Positions 1-6,431 are shown, counted from the stretch's first letter. The stretch: 7,444 nt of DNA from an uncultured Selenomonadaceae bacterium (GCA_905236145.1 CAJOOE010000125.1:1-7444); one strand, 5' to 3'. Program-made: numbers and translations. The notes: generated from the sequence alone by a model not told the origin.

Positions 1-593
1 CCGCAACACCTCCGCCGGCAATGCAAAGACCCGGCACCGCGTCGAGAGCGGAATTGGATACCCCGCCGCAAAATTCTTCCGGCGGCTCTGTTTTGCCGAA
101 ACTTCCCTCCGTTCCCGATGTTCCGAGCCTTCCTTCCGCTCCGAGTGTCAAACCCGGCGTTTCATCTTCGTCCGACATTCCCGGCAATATCGCCAAAACT
201 CCGGAGCCGCCCAAAGATATAAAAACTTCCACGCAGAAAAATTATTCTCAAAAGGCGACCGGCGGTTATACCGGGCTGATAGTCGATTGTCGCGGCTTGA
301 ACCTTCAGCCGGTGATGAGTCCGGTGGTAGTCAACGAGAACGGCGACAAGATTTACGGTCATAAAAATTTGGATTATGACAAAGTTATTGAAAAAGGTAT
401 GGCGGGCTACTGTTCGGATCCGTCGGAAGATATGAGCCGTGCAGGTTCCAATCCGCTTGTCTTGAAAGCCGTCCGCGTTGACGGACATGGCGGAAATCCG
501 GTGTTGAGCGTCGCAGATTCAAACCGCGTTTTGATTGAAAACGATGCGACCGGTTTCCTCAACGACATGAATGTTATTTTCCTCAAAGACTGA
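1..593 (+). CDS. LPP20/FlgT-like envelope protein, C-terminal part (5' end outside window)
   Basis: The reading frame (codons begin at base 3) is already open at the left edge and continues upstream of the ATG at 21, so this is a 5'-truncated gene and that ATG need not be the start. The visible protein begins with a long Pro/Ser linker (roughly bases 3-230, with repeated LPS/VP steps such as LPSVPDVPSLPSAPSVKP). A compact C-terminal domain follows, with YTGLIVDCRGL, MSPVVVNENGDKIYG, NPLVLKAVRV and a terminal hydrophobic strand VIFLKD. That order of motifs resembles the C-terminal domain of LPP20-family lipoproteins and FlgT-like outer-membrane-associated proteins; this is recall of the family, not a search. 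It is probably periplasmic or outer-membrane linked, with the linker spanning from an unseen N-terminal part. The exact role is unknown. GC content looks higher than in the genes downstream. The gene is followed at once by a hairpin terminator. Confidence 0.75.
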   Translation, partial: ATPPPAMQRPGTASRAELDTPPQNSSGGSVLPKLPSVPDVPSLPSAPSVKPGVSSSSDIPGNIAKTPEPPKDIKTSTQKNYSQKATGGYTGLIVDCRGLNLQPVMSPVVVNENGDKIYGHKNLDYDKVIEKGMAGYCSDPSEDMSRAGSNPLVLKAVRVDGHGGNPVLSVADSNRVLIENDATGFLNDMNVIFLKD

Positions 594-619
594 AAGCAAT
601 TTGCCGGAAATAAAATCTG

Positions 620-653
620 TCCCGTTTCTTCGACTGAAGGGACGGGATTTTTT
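620..653 (+). terminator. Rho-independent terminator after the LPP20-like gene
   Basis: The left arm TCCCGTTTCTTC (620-631) pairs with the right arm GAAGGGACGGGA (636-647) over 12 positions, two of them G-U wobbles. The loop is GACT, and six T follow at 648-653. It lies 27 bases after the stop codon. It separates the LPP20-like gene from the next gene, whose promoter begins a few bases later. Confidence 0.9.
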
Positions 654-656
654 AAT

Positions 657-684
657 TTGACGAAAAGCAAATACCCGGTAAAAT
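657..684 (+). promoter_or_regulatory. Sigma70-type promoter for the single-pass membrane protein gene
   Basis: A -35 box TTGACG (657-662, 5 of 6 to consensus) and a -10 box TAAAAT (679-684, 5 of 6) are separated by 16 bases. The promoter sits directly after the terminator and 36 bases before the TTG start at 720. The -10 lies inside a 13-mer, CCGGTAAAATGTG (675-687), that recurs exactly at the next promoter (1401-1413). Confidence 0.7.
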
Positions 685-719
685 GTGCGGCGAAAAATAA
701 ATTTTCGGAGGAGAATTTT

Positions 720-1316
720 TTGAAAGAGAAGTTGAAAGAATTTTTGACGCTTGAACTTGAAGAGATAAAAAAATCAAAATTCAGAGTCGCCGGACTGATT
801 TTGTGCGTAATTCTTTTGATTGTATTTTTTCCGGAAGAAAATTCCGGCGGCGAAGAAATTTCCGTGAACAAGTCGCCGGAAAGCCGGGAAATTTCGGAAA
901 AAATTTCGACCGATAAAAAAAATGTAATCCGGACGAAAAGCGACGAAAAAATAAAACCGGTTATCGGAGCGAATCCGGAAAATCTTTCAATCGCAAATCC
1001 TTTTGAAGTCGCGACGAAAATTTCAAAGACTCCCGCCGAAATTCCGAAAACCGAAAGAGTCGGCGAACCGGAAAATTTTAAAAGTCCGCCGCCTTCCGAA
1101 GAAATTTCTGCACAAATGTATTTGACGGGAACGGCGATAAGCGGAACGGATAAATTTGCGATAATAAAAAAAGTTACCTTCGCCGGCAACAAAATTTCCT
1201 CCGAAAAAAATTTTAACGTGAGCGTCGGAGAAAATTTTGAAGGCAGGATCGTTGCGGACATCGGGACAAATTTTATTTTGTTTTCGGACGGGACAAAACT
1301 TTATATCGAAAATTGA
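720..1316 (+). CDS. Single-pass membrane protein with a PilP/GspC-like C-terminal domain
   Basis: The start is placed at the TTG at 720 because a strong ribosome binding site, GGAGGAG (707-713), lies 6 bases upstream. An in-frame TTG at 657 is part of the -35 box and has no such site. The product has 198 residues. Residues 1-20 are charged and cytoplasmic, 21-37 form one membrane helix (FRVAGLILCVILLIVFF), and about 38-130 is a Lys/Glu/Ser/Pro-rich, probably disordered extracytoplasmic stretch. Residues 132-198 form a small beta-rich domain (MYLTGTAISG, FAIIKKV, NVSVGENFEGRIVADI, NFILFSDGTKLYIEN). Its pattern of 'GT', 'AII', 'V-GE-F-G-IV--I' and 'I-FSDG' resembles the periplasmic homology region of GspC/PilP assembly proteins. 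The similarity is by eye and moderate. No secretion or pilus genes lie beside it. It appears to be transcribed alone from its own promoter, though no clear terminator follows. Confidence 0.7.
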   Translation: MKEKLKEFLTLELEEIKKSKFRVAGLILCVILLIVFFPEENSGGEEISVNKSPESREISEKISTDKKNVIRTKSDEKIKPVIGANPENLSIANPFEVATKISKTPAEIPKTERVGEPENFKSPPPSEEISAQMYLTGTAISGTDKFAIIKKVTFAGNKISSEKNFNVSVGENFEGRIVADIGTNFILFSDGTKLYIEN

Positions 1317-1350
1317 CGGAAGAAAAATTTTTTGGAGTGCGTCGGTAAAG

Positions 1351-1378
1351 TTGATTTAACGCCGCTTTCTGATAAAAA
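1351..1378 (+). promoter_or_regulatory. Possible upstream promoter of the efflux-adaptor operon
   Basis: TTGATT (1351-1356) and TAAAAA (1373-1378) are separated by 16 bases, each 4 of 6 to consensus. It lies about 75 bases before the adaptor start. It is weaker than the promoter around 1405 and could be chance in this AT-rich gap. Confidence 0.3.
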
Positions 1379-1381
1379 ATA

Positions 1382-1410
1382 AAGACATACGCAAATTTTT
1401 CCGGTAAAAT
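1382..1410 (+). promoter_or_regulatory. Likely main promoter of the five-gene operon
   Basis: The -10 box TAAAAT (1405-1410) has a partial -35 box AAGACA (1382-1387) 17 bases upstream. The surrounding 13-mer CCGGTAAAATGTG (1401-1413) is identical to the one at the promoter of the preceding gene. The distance from -10 to start codon is also similar (42 versus 36 bases). The -10 is embedded in an inverted repeat, so the promoter may be repressible. Confidence 0.6.
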
Positions 1411-1420
1411 GTGTTTACCG
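1402..1420. promoter_or_regulatory. Candidate operator: 19-bp inverted repeat over the -10 box
   Basis: CGGTAAA (1402-1408), spacer ATGTG, TTTACCG (1414-1420): a perfect 7+7 inverted repeat. Its left half contains most of the TAAAAT -10 box. This is the classic position for a dimeric repressor such as a TetR- or MarR-type regulator of an efflux operon. No regulator of those families is in the window. The arms are short and AT-containing and no T tract follows, so it is unlikely to be a terminator. Confidence 0.5.
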
Positions 1421-1451
1421 AAAACCCATAAAACGAGGAGAAAATTTTTTT

Positions 1452-2531
1452 ATGAAACGAAAAAAATTTTTTGCGATCGCGGCAATTTGCGGAATGATTT
1501 TTTCCGGCTGCGGTGACGAAAAGGCTGTCGAAGAAAAACCGGTGATTGTGAAAGTCCGGGTTGCCGAGATTGAAAATTCCGGAATGACCGAAAATTATCC
1601 GGGAAAAGTCAAAGGACGTTATGAAACGGATATGGCATTTCAGGTCGGCGGGAAAATTATTTCACGCAGAGTTCAACCGGGCAGTGCGGTAAATGCCGGC
1701 GATGTTTTGATGACGATAGACCCGAAAGACTTTAACGAACAACTTCGCGGAAGTGATGCGGCGGTTTCCTCCGCAAAGGCTCAACTGGAACTCGCAAAAA
1801 ACAATTTTGAAAGATACGCGAAACTTTTTGAAGAAAATGCAATTTCTGCCGCGACTTTGGATCAATACAGAACTCAATACAACGCAGCTCAGGCAAATTA
1901 TGAAAGTGCAATCGCGGACGCTCAATACAAATACAATGCGACGGAATATACAAATTTAACCGCAAACGCCGCCGGAATAATTTCAAATACAAATGCGGAA
2001 GTCGGTCAAGTGGTCGCGGCGGGGCAAAAGGTGTTGACTTTGATTCAAACGAATGAATTGGAAGTTGCCGCAGAAATTCCGGAAAATAAAATTTCCGAAA
2101 TTCGTGAAGGTATGCCGGCGAAAATAAATTTCTGGGCGACGGACGGAAATTTTGACGGTACGGTCAGGGAAATTTCGCCGATGGCAGACAACAATTCCCG
2201 CACCTTTTCCGTAAAAATCACGCTGACAAATCCGCCGGCAGATTTAAAGCCGGGAATGACCGCGAACGCGATTTTCAATTTTGCCGGAAATGCCGCAGAA
2301 AAATCCGTCGTTCTTCCGCTCGCCGCAATTTATCAGGCGGGCGACAAGCCGGGAGTTTGGGTTGTCAAAGACAACAGGGTAAATTTGAAAAATGTCGAAG
2401 TGAAAAATTTCAAAGACAATGCGGTTAAAGTTTCCGGAATAAATCCCGGTGAGGTCGTGGTTGTCGCCGGAACCGGAAATTTGCGGGAAGGTCTTGAAGT
2501 CCGAACGATAAAAGAGCGGGATAAGGGATAA
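1452..2531 (+). CDS. AcrA/MdtA-like periplasmic adaptor lipoprotein of a tripartite (RND-type) efflux pump
   Basis: This 359-residue membrane fusion protein would link an inner-membrane pump to a TolC-type outer-membrane channel. A lipoprotein signal covers residues 1-20, with lipobox FSGC and Cys20. A biotinyl/lipoyl half-motif (GGKIISRRVQPGSAVNAGDVL) spans about 66-86 and a coiled-coil hairpin about 95-160. The second lipoyl half (AAGIISNTNAEVGQVVAAGQ) is at about 173-192, the beta-barrel at about 195-278, and the membrane-proximal domain extends to the end. The hairpin tip carries R121, L125 and S132 in the RxxxLxxxxxxS spacing known as the TolC-docking motif. The length is normal for the family. 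A site GAGGAG (1435-1440) lies 11 bases before the ATG. It is the first gene of the run. No RND pump gene follows, so the partner must be elsewhere. The substrate cannot be told. Confidence 0.92.
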   Translation: MKRKKFFAIAAICGMIFSGCGDEKAVEEKPVIVKVRVAEIENSGMTENYPGKVKGRYETDMAFQVGGKIISRRVQPGSAVNAGDVLMTIDPKDFNEQLRGSDAAVSSAKAQLELAKNNFERYAKLFEENAISAATLDQYRTQYNAAQANYESAIADAQYKYNATEYTNLTANAAGIISNTNAEVGQVVAAGQKVLTLIQTNELEVAAEIPENKISEIREGMPAKINFWATDGNFDGTVREISPMADNNSRTFSVKITLTNPPADLKPGMTANAIFNFAGNAAEKSVVLPLAAIYQAGDKPGVWVVKDNRVNLKNVEVKNFKDNAVKVSGINPGEVVVVAGTGNLREGLEVRTIKERDKG

Positions 2532-2554
2532 TCGGGAAATTAAGGAGTAAAAAA

Positions 2555-3784
2555 ATGATTCATATTTGTTACGGAATGTATGACAGGGACGGACATTATT
2601 CAAAATTTGTCGGAGTTTCCGCCGCCTCGATTTTTGAACACACGCGGGACAAAGTCACCGTTCATATTTTACACGACGAAACTTTGACCGACGCGAACAG
2701 AAAAATTTTTGACGAACTCGCGGAAAATTTCGGGCAACAAATAAATTTTTACGACGTTTCCGATCTTTGCCGCGAAAAACTCGCCGACTTCAAAGAAAAA
2801 TTTCCGCAACTCAAAAAGGAAAGATTCAGTATCGGTACCCTTTACAGACTTTTGTCGCCGGAAGTTCTGCCGCAGGAAATTTCAAAAATAATTTACCTGG
2901 ACGCGGATACTTATGTAAATCTGGATATTGCGGAACTTTGGAATTTTTCGCCGGAAGAAAAACCGCTTGCCGCCGTCGCCGAAAAAAATATTGATGCGAC
3001 TTTCAAAAAAAATCTTGCCCGCAAATATCTGCTGACCGAAAATTTTGTAAAACCGGAAGATTATTTCAATGCCGGCGTTCTGATTATGAATTTGGATTAT
3101 TTCCGGAAAAATACGGAAGAATTTGAGAGCGGAATAAAATTTTTGACGGAGCATCCTCAATGCGATTTATTTGATCAAGATTTGCTGAATAAACTCTATG
3201 CCGAAAAATATTTGAAACTTCCGGATAAATTCGATGCTTTTGTGACGACGGAAAGAGTTGAAGGTCGCCGGAAACAATCCCGCCCGGCGATTTATCATTT
3301 TATCGACATTTCTCTGGATTTGGATTTGTCCGACGCTCTGAATGAAATGTGGTTTCAAACTTTCAAAAATACCGGTTGGCACAGTGCGGAAATTTTCGGC
3401 AATATGTACAGGGCTCTGCAAGATTTTCACACCGGCGAACAGGATCGCCTGCTCAATCTTTCTGCGATTATGTCCGGCAGGAGCAGAATTTTTTACACTT
3501 CGACCGAGAGGATTTCCGCCGTCAAAAAAATTTTCGGCGTGCAGAAATTTGAAGAAGTCATCGACTCGACAAAATCCGGCTCGCTCAAAAAATTGATTAA
3601 AATTTGCAAAAATCACCCGGACAAGCGAATCGTTTTCATTTACGTCGAAAATCCGGAAGAAGTCGAAACGGAACTTTCAAAAAACGGCTTGAGACAGGGC
3701 TTTGACTTTATCCGGGCGGAATGGCTTTTTTCTCCGGCTTTGGGCGAAGTTTTGCATACTCATGTCATGCTGAAAGGTATGTGA
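2555..3784 (+). CDS. Glycosyltransferase family 8 protein with an extra C-terminal domain
   Basis: This is a retaining GT-A fold glycosyltransferase of 409 residues, predicted cytoplasmic, using a nucleotide-sugar donor, probably for lipopolysaccharide or other surface glycan. The N-terminus (IHICYGMYDRDGHYSKFVGVSAASI) is the nucleotide-binding start of GT8. YLDADTYVNLDIAELW (114-129) holds the metal-binding DxD as D116-A-D118. YFNAGVLIMNLDYF (170-183) and FDQDLLN (206-212) are further GT8 signatures. His248 (IYHF) is the likely C-terminal metal-binding His, but the usual following Lys-Pro-Trp is not present. After about residue 300 comes an extra segment of about 110 residues (SGRSRIFYTSTERIS to the end). 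Its strand-helix pattern and ending (LSKNGLRQGFDFI) recall small Rossmann-like domains appended to surface-sugar enzymes. The ATG follows AAGGAG (2542-2547) by 7 bases and lies 23 bases after the adaptor gene, implying one transcript. Acceptor and donor are unknown. Confidence 0.88.
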   Translation: MIHICYGMYDRDGHYSKFVGVSAASIFEHTRDKVTVHILHDETLTDANRKIFDELAENFGQQINFYDVSDLCREKLADFKEKFPQLKKERFSIGTLYRLLSPEVLPQEISKIIYLDADTYVNLDIAELWNFSPEEKPLAAVAEKNIDATFKKNLARKYLLTENFVKPEDYFNAGVLIMNLDYFRKNTEEFESGIKFLTEHPQCDLFDQDLLNKLYAEKYLKLPDKFDAFVTTERVEGRRKQSRPAIYHFIDISLDLDLSDALNEMWFQTFKNTGWHSAEIFGNMYRALQDFHTGEQDRLLNLSAIMSGRSRIFYTSTERISAVKKIFGVQKFEEVIDSTKSGSLKKLIKICKNHPDKRIVFIYVENPEEVETELSKNGLRQGFDFIRAEWLFSPALGEVLHTHVMLKGM

Positions 3785-3797
3785 GGAGTGGTTGAAA

Positions 3798-4643
3798 TTG
3801 AAAAAATTTTTCCCGATATTTTTGGCGATAATTTTTATTTTGAGCGGCACGGCGGCGGCGAAGTCAAAGAAGGAAGTCAAAGAAATTCCGCCGGAGGAAA
3901 GAATAAAAATTGCGATTGAATTTAACGACGAAACGCGATTTCAAGAACTGGGGACGGATTTACTTTTGCGTGAAGAAGTTTTGAAAAGACTTGACGAGAA
4001 GAAAATTTTTGTCGTCGTCGATACCGGCGAAGAAACTTCCGGCGAAACTTCCGAAAACAAAGAGGAAAGTCTTGCCGCCGTCGAAAAAGATTCCGAACTC
4101 AAAAATTCGGCGAAAAAATTTTCCGATGTAAAAAAATCGGTTGATGTTTTCGGTGATTCGCTTGTGTTCGACACGACGGAAATTTCTCACAAAGTCGATT
4201 TAAACGCCGGATTGGATCAAGATTTTTACAAAAAATTCGGAGTGCAATACGTCGTCAAGTGTAGTATAATCGCACTCGGCACCGGCAAAAAAATCGGCGA
4301 CTCCGTCGGAATAGGCATTGAAACCGGCTCTCACAGGTCGGTCGGTATCGGGTTCGGAGTTTTCGACGCATTAAGGACAAGCCGGACGGTTTTTGGGACG
4401 GCGGTCAATCTGAATTTTTCGGAAGTTGAATCAAACGTCGTCTTGTGGCAGAGAAATTTGGTCGGTCAAGCGGTAAAGCACAGGAAACCGCACAAAGGTT
4501 ATGAGAGTGCGGCAGACGAGGCATATCAAAAATCTGTTGCGGACGCTGCGGAAATTATCGTCGAACATTTGACCGGTTATGCCGAAAAGAGAATTTTGAA
4601 GAAGAAGGACTCAACTTCAACGGGAGGTAATGCAAAAAAATGA
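3798..4643 (+). CDS. Exported protein of unknown function, weakly CsgG/LpoB-like
   Basis: The start is placed at TTG 3798 because GAGGAG (3783-3788, overlapping the previous stop codon) is 9 bases upstream. An in-frame TTG at 3792 would be only 3 bases away. The product has 281 residues. A Sec signal peptide (KKFFPIFLAIIFILSGTAAA) probably ends after Ala21; there is no lipobox Cys. Next comes an alpha/beta stretch (IKIAIEFND...LLLREEVLKRLDEKKIFVVVD). A Glu/Ser/Lys-rich insert follows at about 76-115, then a strand YVVKCSIIALGTG, a Gly-rich segment (GDSVGIGIETG, SVGIGFGVFD) at about 167-189, VNLNFSEVESNVVLWQRNLVG, and a final helix (AYQKSVADAAEIIVEHL). The order 'recursive strand, helix, VVLW strand, C-terminal helix' resembles CsgG/LpoB/FlgT-type periplasmic domains, but I do not recognise the family. 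Its stop overlaps the CstA start (ATGA), indicating translational coupling with the transporter. Confidence 0.72.
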   Translation: MKKFFPIFLAIIFILSGTAAAKSKKEVKEIPPEERIKIAIEFNDETRFQELGTDLLLREEVLKRLDEKKIFVVVDTGEETSGETSENKEESLAAVEKDSELKNSAKKFSDVKKSVDVFGDSLVFDTTEISHKVDLNAGLDQDFYKKFGVQYVVKCSIIALGTGKKIGDSVGIGIETGSHRSVGIGFGVFDALRTSRTVFGTAVNLNFSEVESNVVLWQRNLVGQAVKHRKPHKGYESAADEAYQKSVADAAEIIVEHLTGYAEKRILKKKDSTSTGGNAKK

Positions 4644-6091
4644 TAACTTTTATTCTGGGACTTACAGTTTTAATCGTCGGCGGGGCGGTTTACGGATATT
4701 TTATCGAAAGGTTGATGAAACCGCGAGCCTCCGCAAAAACTCCGGCTTATGCAAAGGGTGACGGAATGGACTTTGTCCCCTTGAGCAAATGGAAAGGTTG
4801 CCTGATTGAACTTTTGAATATTGCCGGCACGGGGCCGGTCTTGGGGCCGATTCAGGGAATACTTTTCGGACCGGTTGCATTTATAACGATTCCCATAGGT
4901 TGTGTTTTGGGCGGTGCCGTTCACGATTATATGAGCGGAATGATTTCCGTCCGGAACAACGGCGAACAGATGCCGGACTTGGTGAAAAGATTTTTGGGTA
5001 AAAATGTTTACGCGATTTATCATGTTTTCGTCTGCCTTTTGATGCTCTTGGTCGGTGCGGTTTTCATTTACACGCCCGGAGATTTGTTTGTCGCTCAAAT
5101 TTTGGGCGGCAGTGTCAAGGAATTAAATTCGACGGTCGTCACGGTTTACGGCGTAATTTTTGCTTATTACCTTGTGGCTACTCTTTTGCCGATTGATAAA
5201 ATTATCGGCAAAGTTTATCCGGTGTTCGGTATGATACTTTTGCTTTCAGCCGTCGGAATTTTCTTCGGTCTGTTTATCAACGGGTACCCGCTTAACGAAA
5301 TTTGGGAAACCGGAATTTCCGGAGTTCATCCTTACGGCGACAATTTTATCCCGCTCTTCTTTGTCACGGTTGCCTGCGGAATAGTTTCCGGCTTTCACTC
5401 CACGCAGGCGACAATGATTGCACGGACGGTGAAAAATGAGGAGGACGGCAGACTGATTTTTTACAATACGATGATTGCGGAAGGATTTATTGCCATGAGC
5501 TGGGCGGGAGCGGCGATGGGTGCCGTAAACTCCGGACTTGTCGATAATGAAGCCTTGAGAAAATCCGCCACCGTCGTCGTCGGAAAGATTGCGATTGATA
5601 TGTTGGGAAATATCGGCGGCATGATTGCCGTTCTCGGCGTAATAGTTTTGGCGATTACTTCCGGCGATACGGCTTTGAGATCTTTGCGGCTTATGTTGAG
5701 TGACGCTCTGGGGATTGACCGGAGTAAAAAGCAAAACAATTTGATTTTGTCGTTGATTTTATTTTCCGTCGTTGCCGGAGTTCTCTACTTTGCGAAGTCG
5801 GATGCCGGCGGTTTCAATGTTTTGTGGAGATATTTTTCATGGGCAAACGAAACGATTGCGGTATTTGCCTTTGCCATGATTGCCGTGTACATGATGAAAA
5901 ACGGGCTGCCTTATCCGATTGCTTTGGCACCGGGAATGTTTTATATGTACATCGTCGGAGCTTACATTTTACACGCTCCGATAGGTTTCGGACTTTCTTG
6001 GGGAATAAGTTATGTCGGTGCGTTGATTCTGTCGATCGGTTACACTTGGGGACTTATCGCTTACGGCAAAAAATCCGGTTACCGCACCTGA
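4640..6091 (+). CDS. cstA: Short CstA-family inner-membrane transporter (pyruvate/peptide uptake)
   Basis: This 483-residue polytopic membrane protein belongs to the carbon-starvation CstA family, whose characterised members in E. coli take up pyruvate and have been linked to peptide uptake. Family signatures seen are NIAGTGPVLGPIQGILFGP (60-78), GCVLGGAVHDYMSG (87-100), HSTQATMIARTVKNEEDGR (253-271), ITSGDTALRSLRL (339-351) and LWRYFSWANETIA (395-407). Hydrophobic segments run through the whole chain. It is shorter than the roughly 700-residue E. coli CstA and lacks the extra C-terminal region, as in the compact forms of Bacillota and other anaerobes. The start ATG 4640 overlaps the previous stop as ATGA. 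GGGAGG (4622-4627) is 12 bases upstream, somewhat far, so coupling probably helps translation. The substrate here is inferred from the family only. Confidence 0.93.
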   Translation: MITFILGLTVLIVGGAVYGYFIERLMKPRASAKTPAYAKGDGMDFVPLSKWKGCLIELLNIAGTGPVLGPIQGILFGPVAFITIPIGCVLGGAVHDYMSGMISVRNNGEQMPDLVKRFLGKNVYAIYHVFVCLLMLLVGAVFIYTPGDLFVAQILGGSVKELNSTVVTVYGVIFAYYLVATLLPIDKIIGKVYPVFGMILLLSAVGIFFGLFINGYPLNEIWETGISGVHPYGDNFIPLFFVTVACGIVSGFHSTQATMIARTVKNEEDGRLIFYNTMIAEGFIAMSWAGAAMGAVNSGLVDNEALRKSATVVVGKIAIDMLGNIGGMIAVLGVIVLAITSGDTALRSLRLMLSDALGIDRSKKQNNLILSLILFSVVAGVLYFAKSDAGGFNVLWRYFSWANETIAVFAFAMIAVYMMKNGLPYPIALAPGMFYMYIVGAYILHAPIGFGLSWGISYVGALILSIGYTWGLIAYGKKSGYRT

Positions 6092-6121
6092 TTTAAAAAT
6101 TTTTTCGGGAGATGTTTTTCA

Positions 6122-6346
6122 ATGAAAGGAAAAAACGGCGAAAAGTTTTATATTGTCCGTGCAGATATTTTGCCCGCCGCCGTCAAAAAGACGATTAAGG
6201 CAAAAGAATTGATTGCGGAGAAAAAGTATAAAACCGTCATTGAAACGGTTGCCGCTCTGAATTTGAGCCGGAGTGCATTTTACAAGTACAAAGATGCGGT
6301 TTTTTCCAAAAATGATTTTCCGGAAGATAACGACAGGCAAATTTGA
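6122..6346 (+). CDS. PheB-like (UPF0735) helix-turn-helix protein lacking the ACT domain
   Basis: This 74-residue protein matches the N-terminal half of Bacillota PheB/UPF0735 proteins. It has FYIVRADILPAAVKKTIKAK (residues 9-28), then a helix-turn-helix VIETVAALNLSRSAFYKYKDAVF (39-61). Full-length family members are about 145-150 residues and continue after 'DAVF' with an amino-acid-binding ACT domain. Here the protein ends with a short acidic tail, SKNDFPEDNDRQI. None of the three + strand frames after the stop codon shows ACT-like sequence, and a terminator follows 29 bases later. So this is a settled short form or an old deletion rather than a fresh frameshift. GGGAG (6107-6111) is 10 bases before the ATG, and the gap to cstA is 30 bases, so it is likely the last gene of the operon. 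It is probably a cytoplasmic DNA-binding protein; its target is unknown, possibly its own operon. Confidence 0.78.
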   Translation: MKGKNGEKFYIVRADILPAAVKKTIKAKELIAEKKYKTVIETVAALNLSRSAFYKYKDAVFSKNDFPEDNDRQI

Positions 6347-6375
6347 TTTCACGAAGATAATACAAAAAAATAAAG

Positions 6376-6406
6376 CCGTCCCGATTCAACGGAGCGGTTT
6401 TTTTTT
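6376..6406. terminator. Bidirectional rho-independent terminator between convergent genes
   Basis: CCGTCCCG (6376-6383), loop ATTCAA, CGGAGCGG (6390-6397): an 8-position stem with one G-U pair and one C-A mismatch, followed by nine T (6398-6406). The stem can extend by a G-U and three A-T pairs. On the - strand the same hairpin is followed by CTTTATTTTTTT, so it can also end the aldo/keto reductase transcript arriving from the right. Confidence 0.85.
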
Positions 6407-6431
6407 GCCGAAAAAATTTTTCGCCGATTAT

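Noticed and set aside
657..719. In-frame upstream TTG at 657 as start of the membrane protein
   Set aside because: It overlaps the -35 box and lies upstream of the predicted transcription start. The TTG at 720 has GGAGGAG at ideal distance.
407..1261. Long - strand open frame (284 codons) opposite the LPP20-like gene, a terminator and the membrane protein gene
   Set aside because: It crosses two genes and a strong terminator, has Ser/Phe/Ile-rich low-complexity translation with no recognisable domain, and arises from the codon bias of the + strand genes.
1317..1345. AAAAATTTTTT run after the membrane protein gene as a terminator
   Set aside because: It is a simple A/T palindrome without a GC stem. 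Such runs are common throughout this window, including inside genes.
1343..1349. Additional CGGTAAA half-site upstream of the operator candidate
   Set aside because: The same 7-mer also appears inside coding sequence (near 1687 and 4475), so a single copy is not evidence of a binding site.
3167..3616. - strand open frame inside the GT8 gene
   Set aside because: The + strand frame has clear GT8 motifs. The opposite frame gives no domain and has no ribosome binding site in a gene-like context.
5246..5734. - strand open frames opposite cstA
   Set aside because: They lie wholly within a well-conserved CstA coding sequence, and their translations are rich in Arg, Asn and His with no family pattern.
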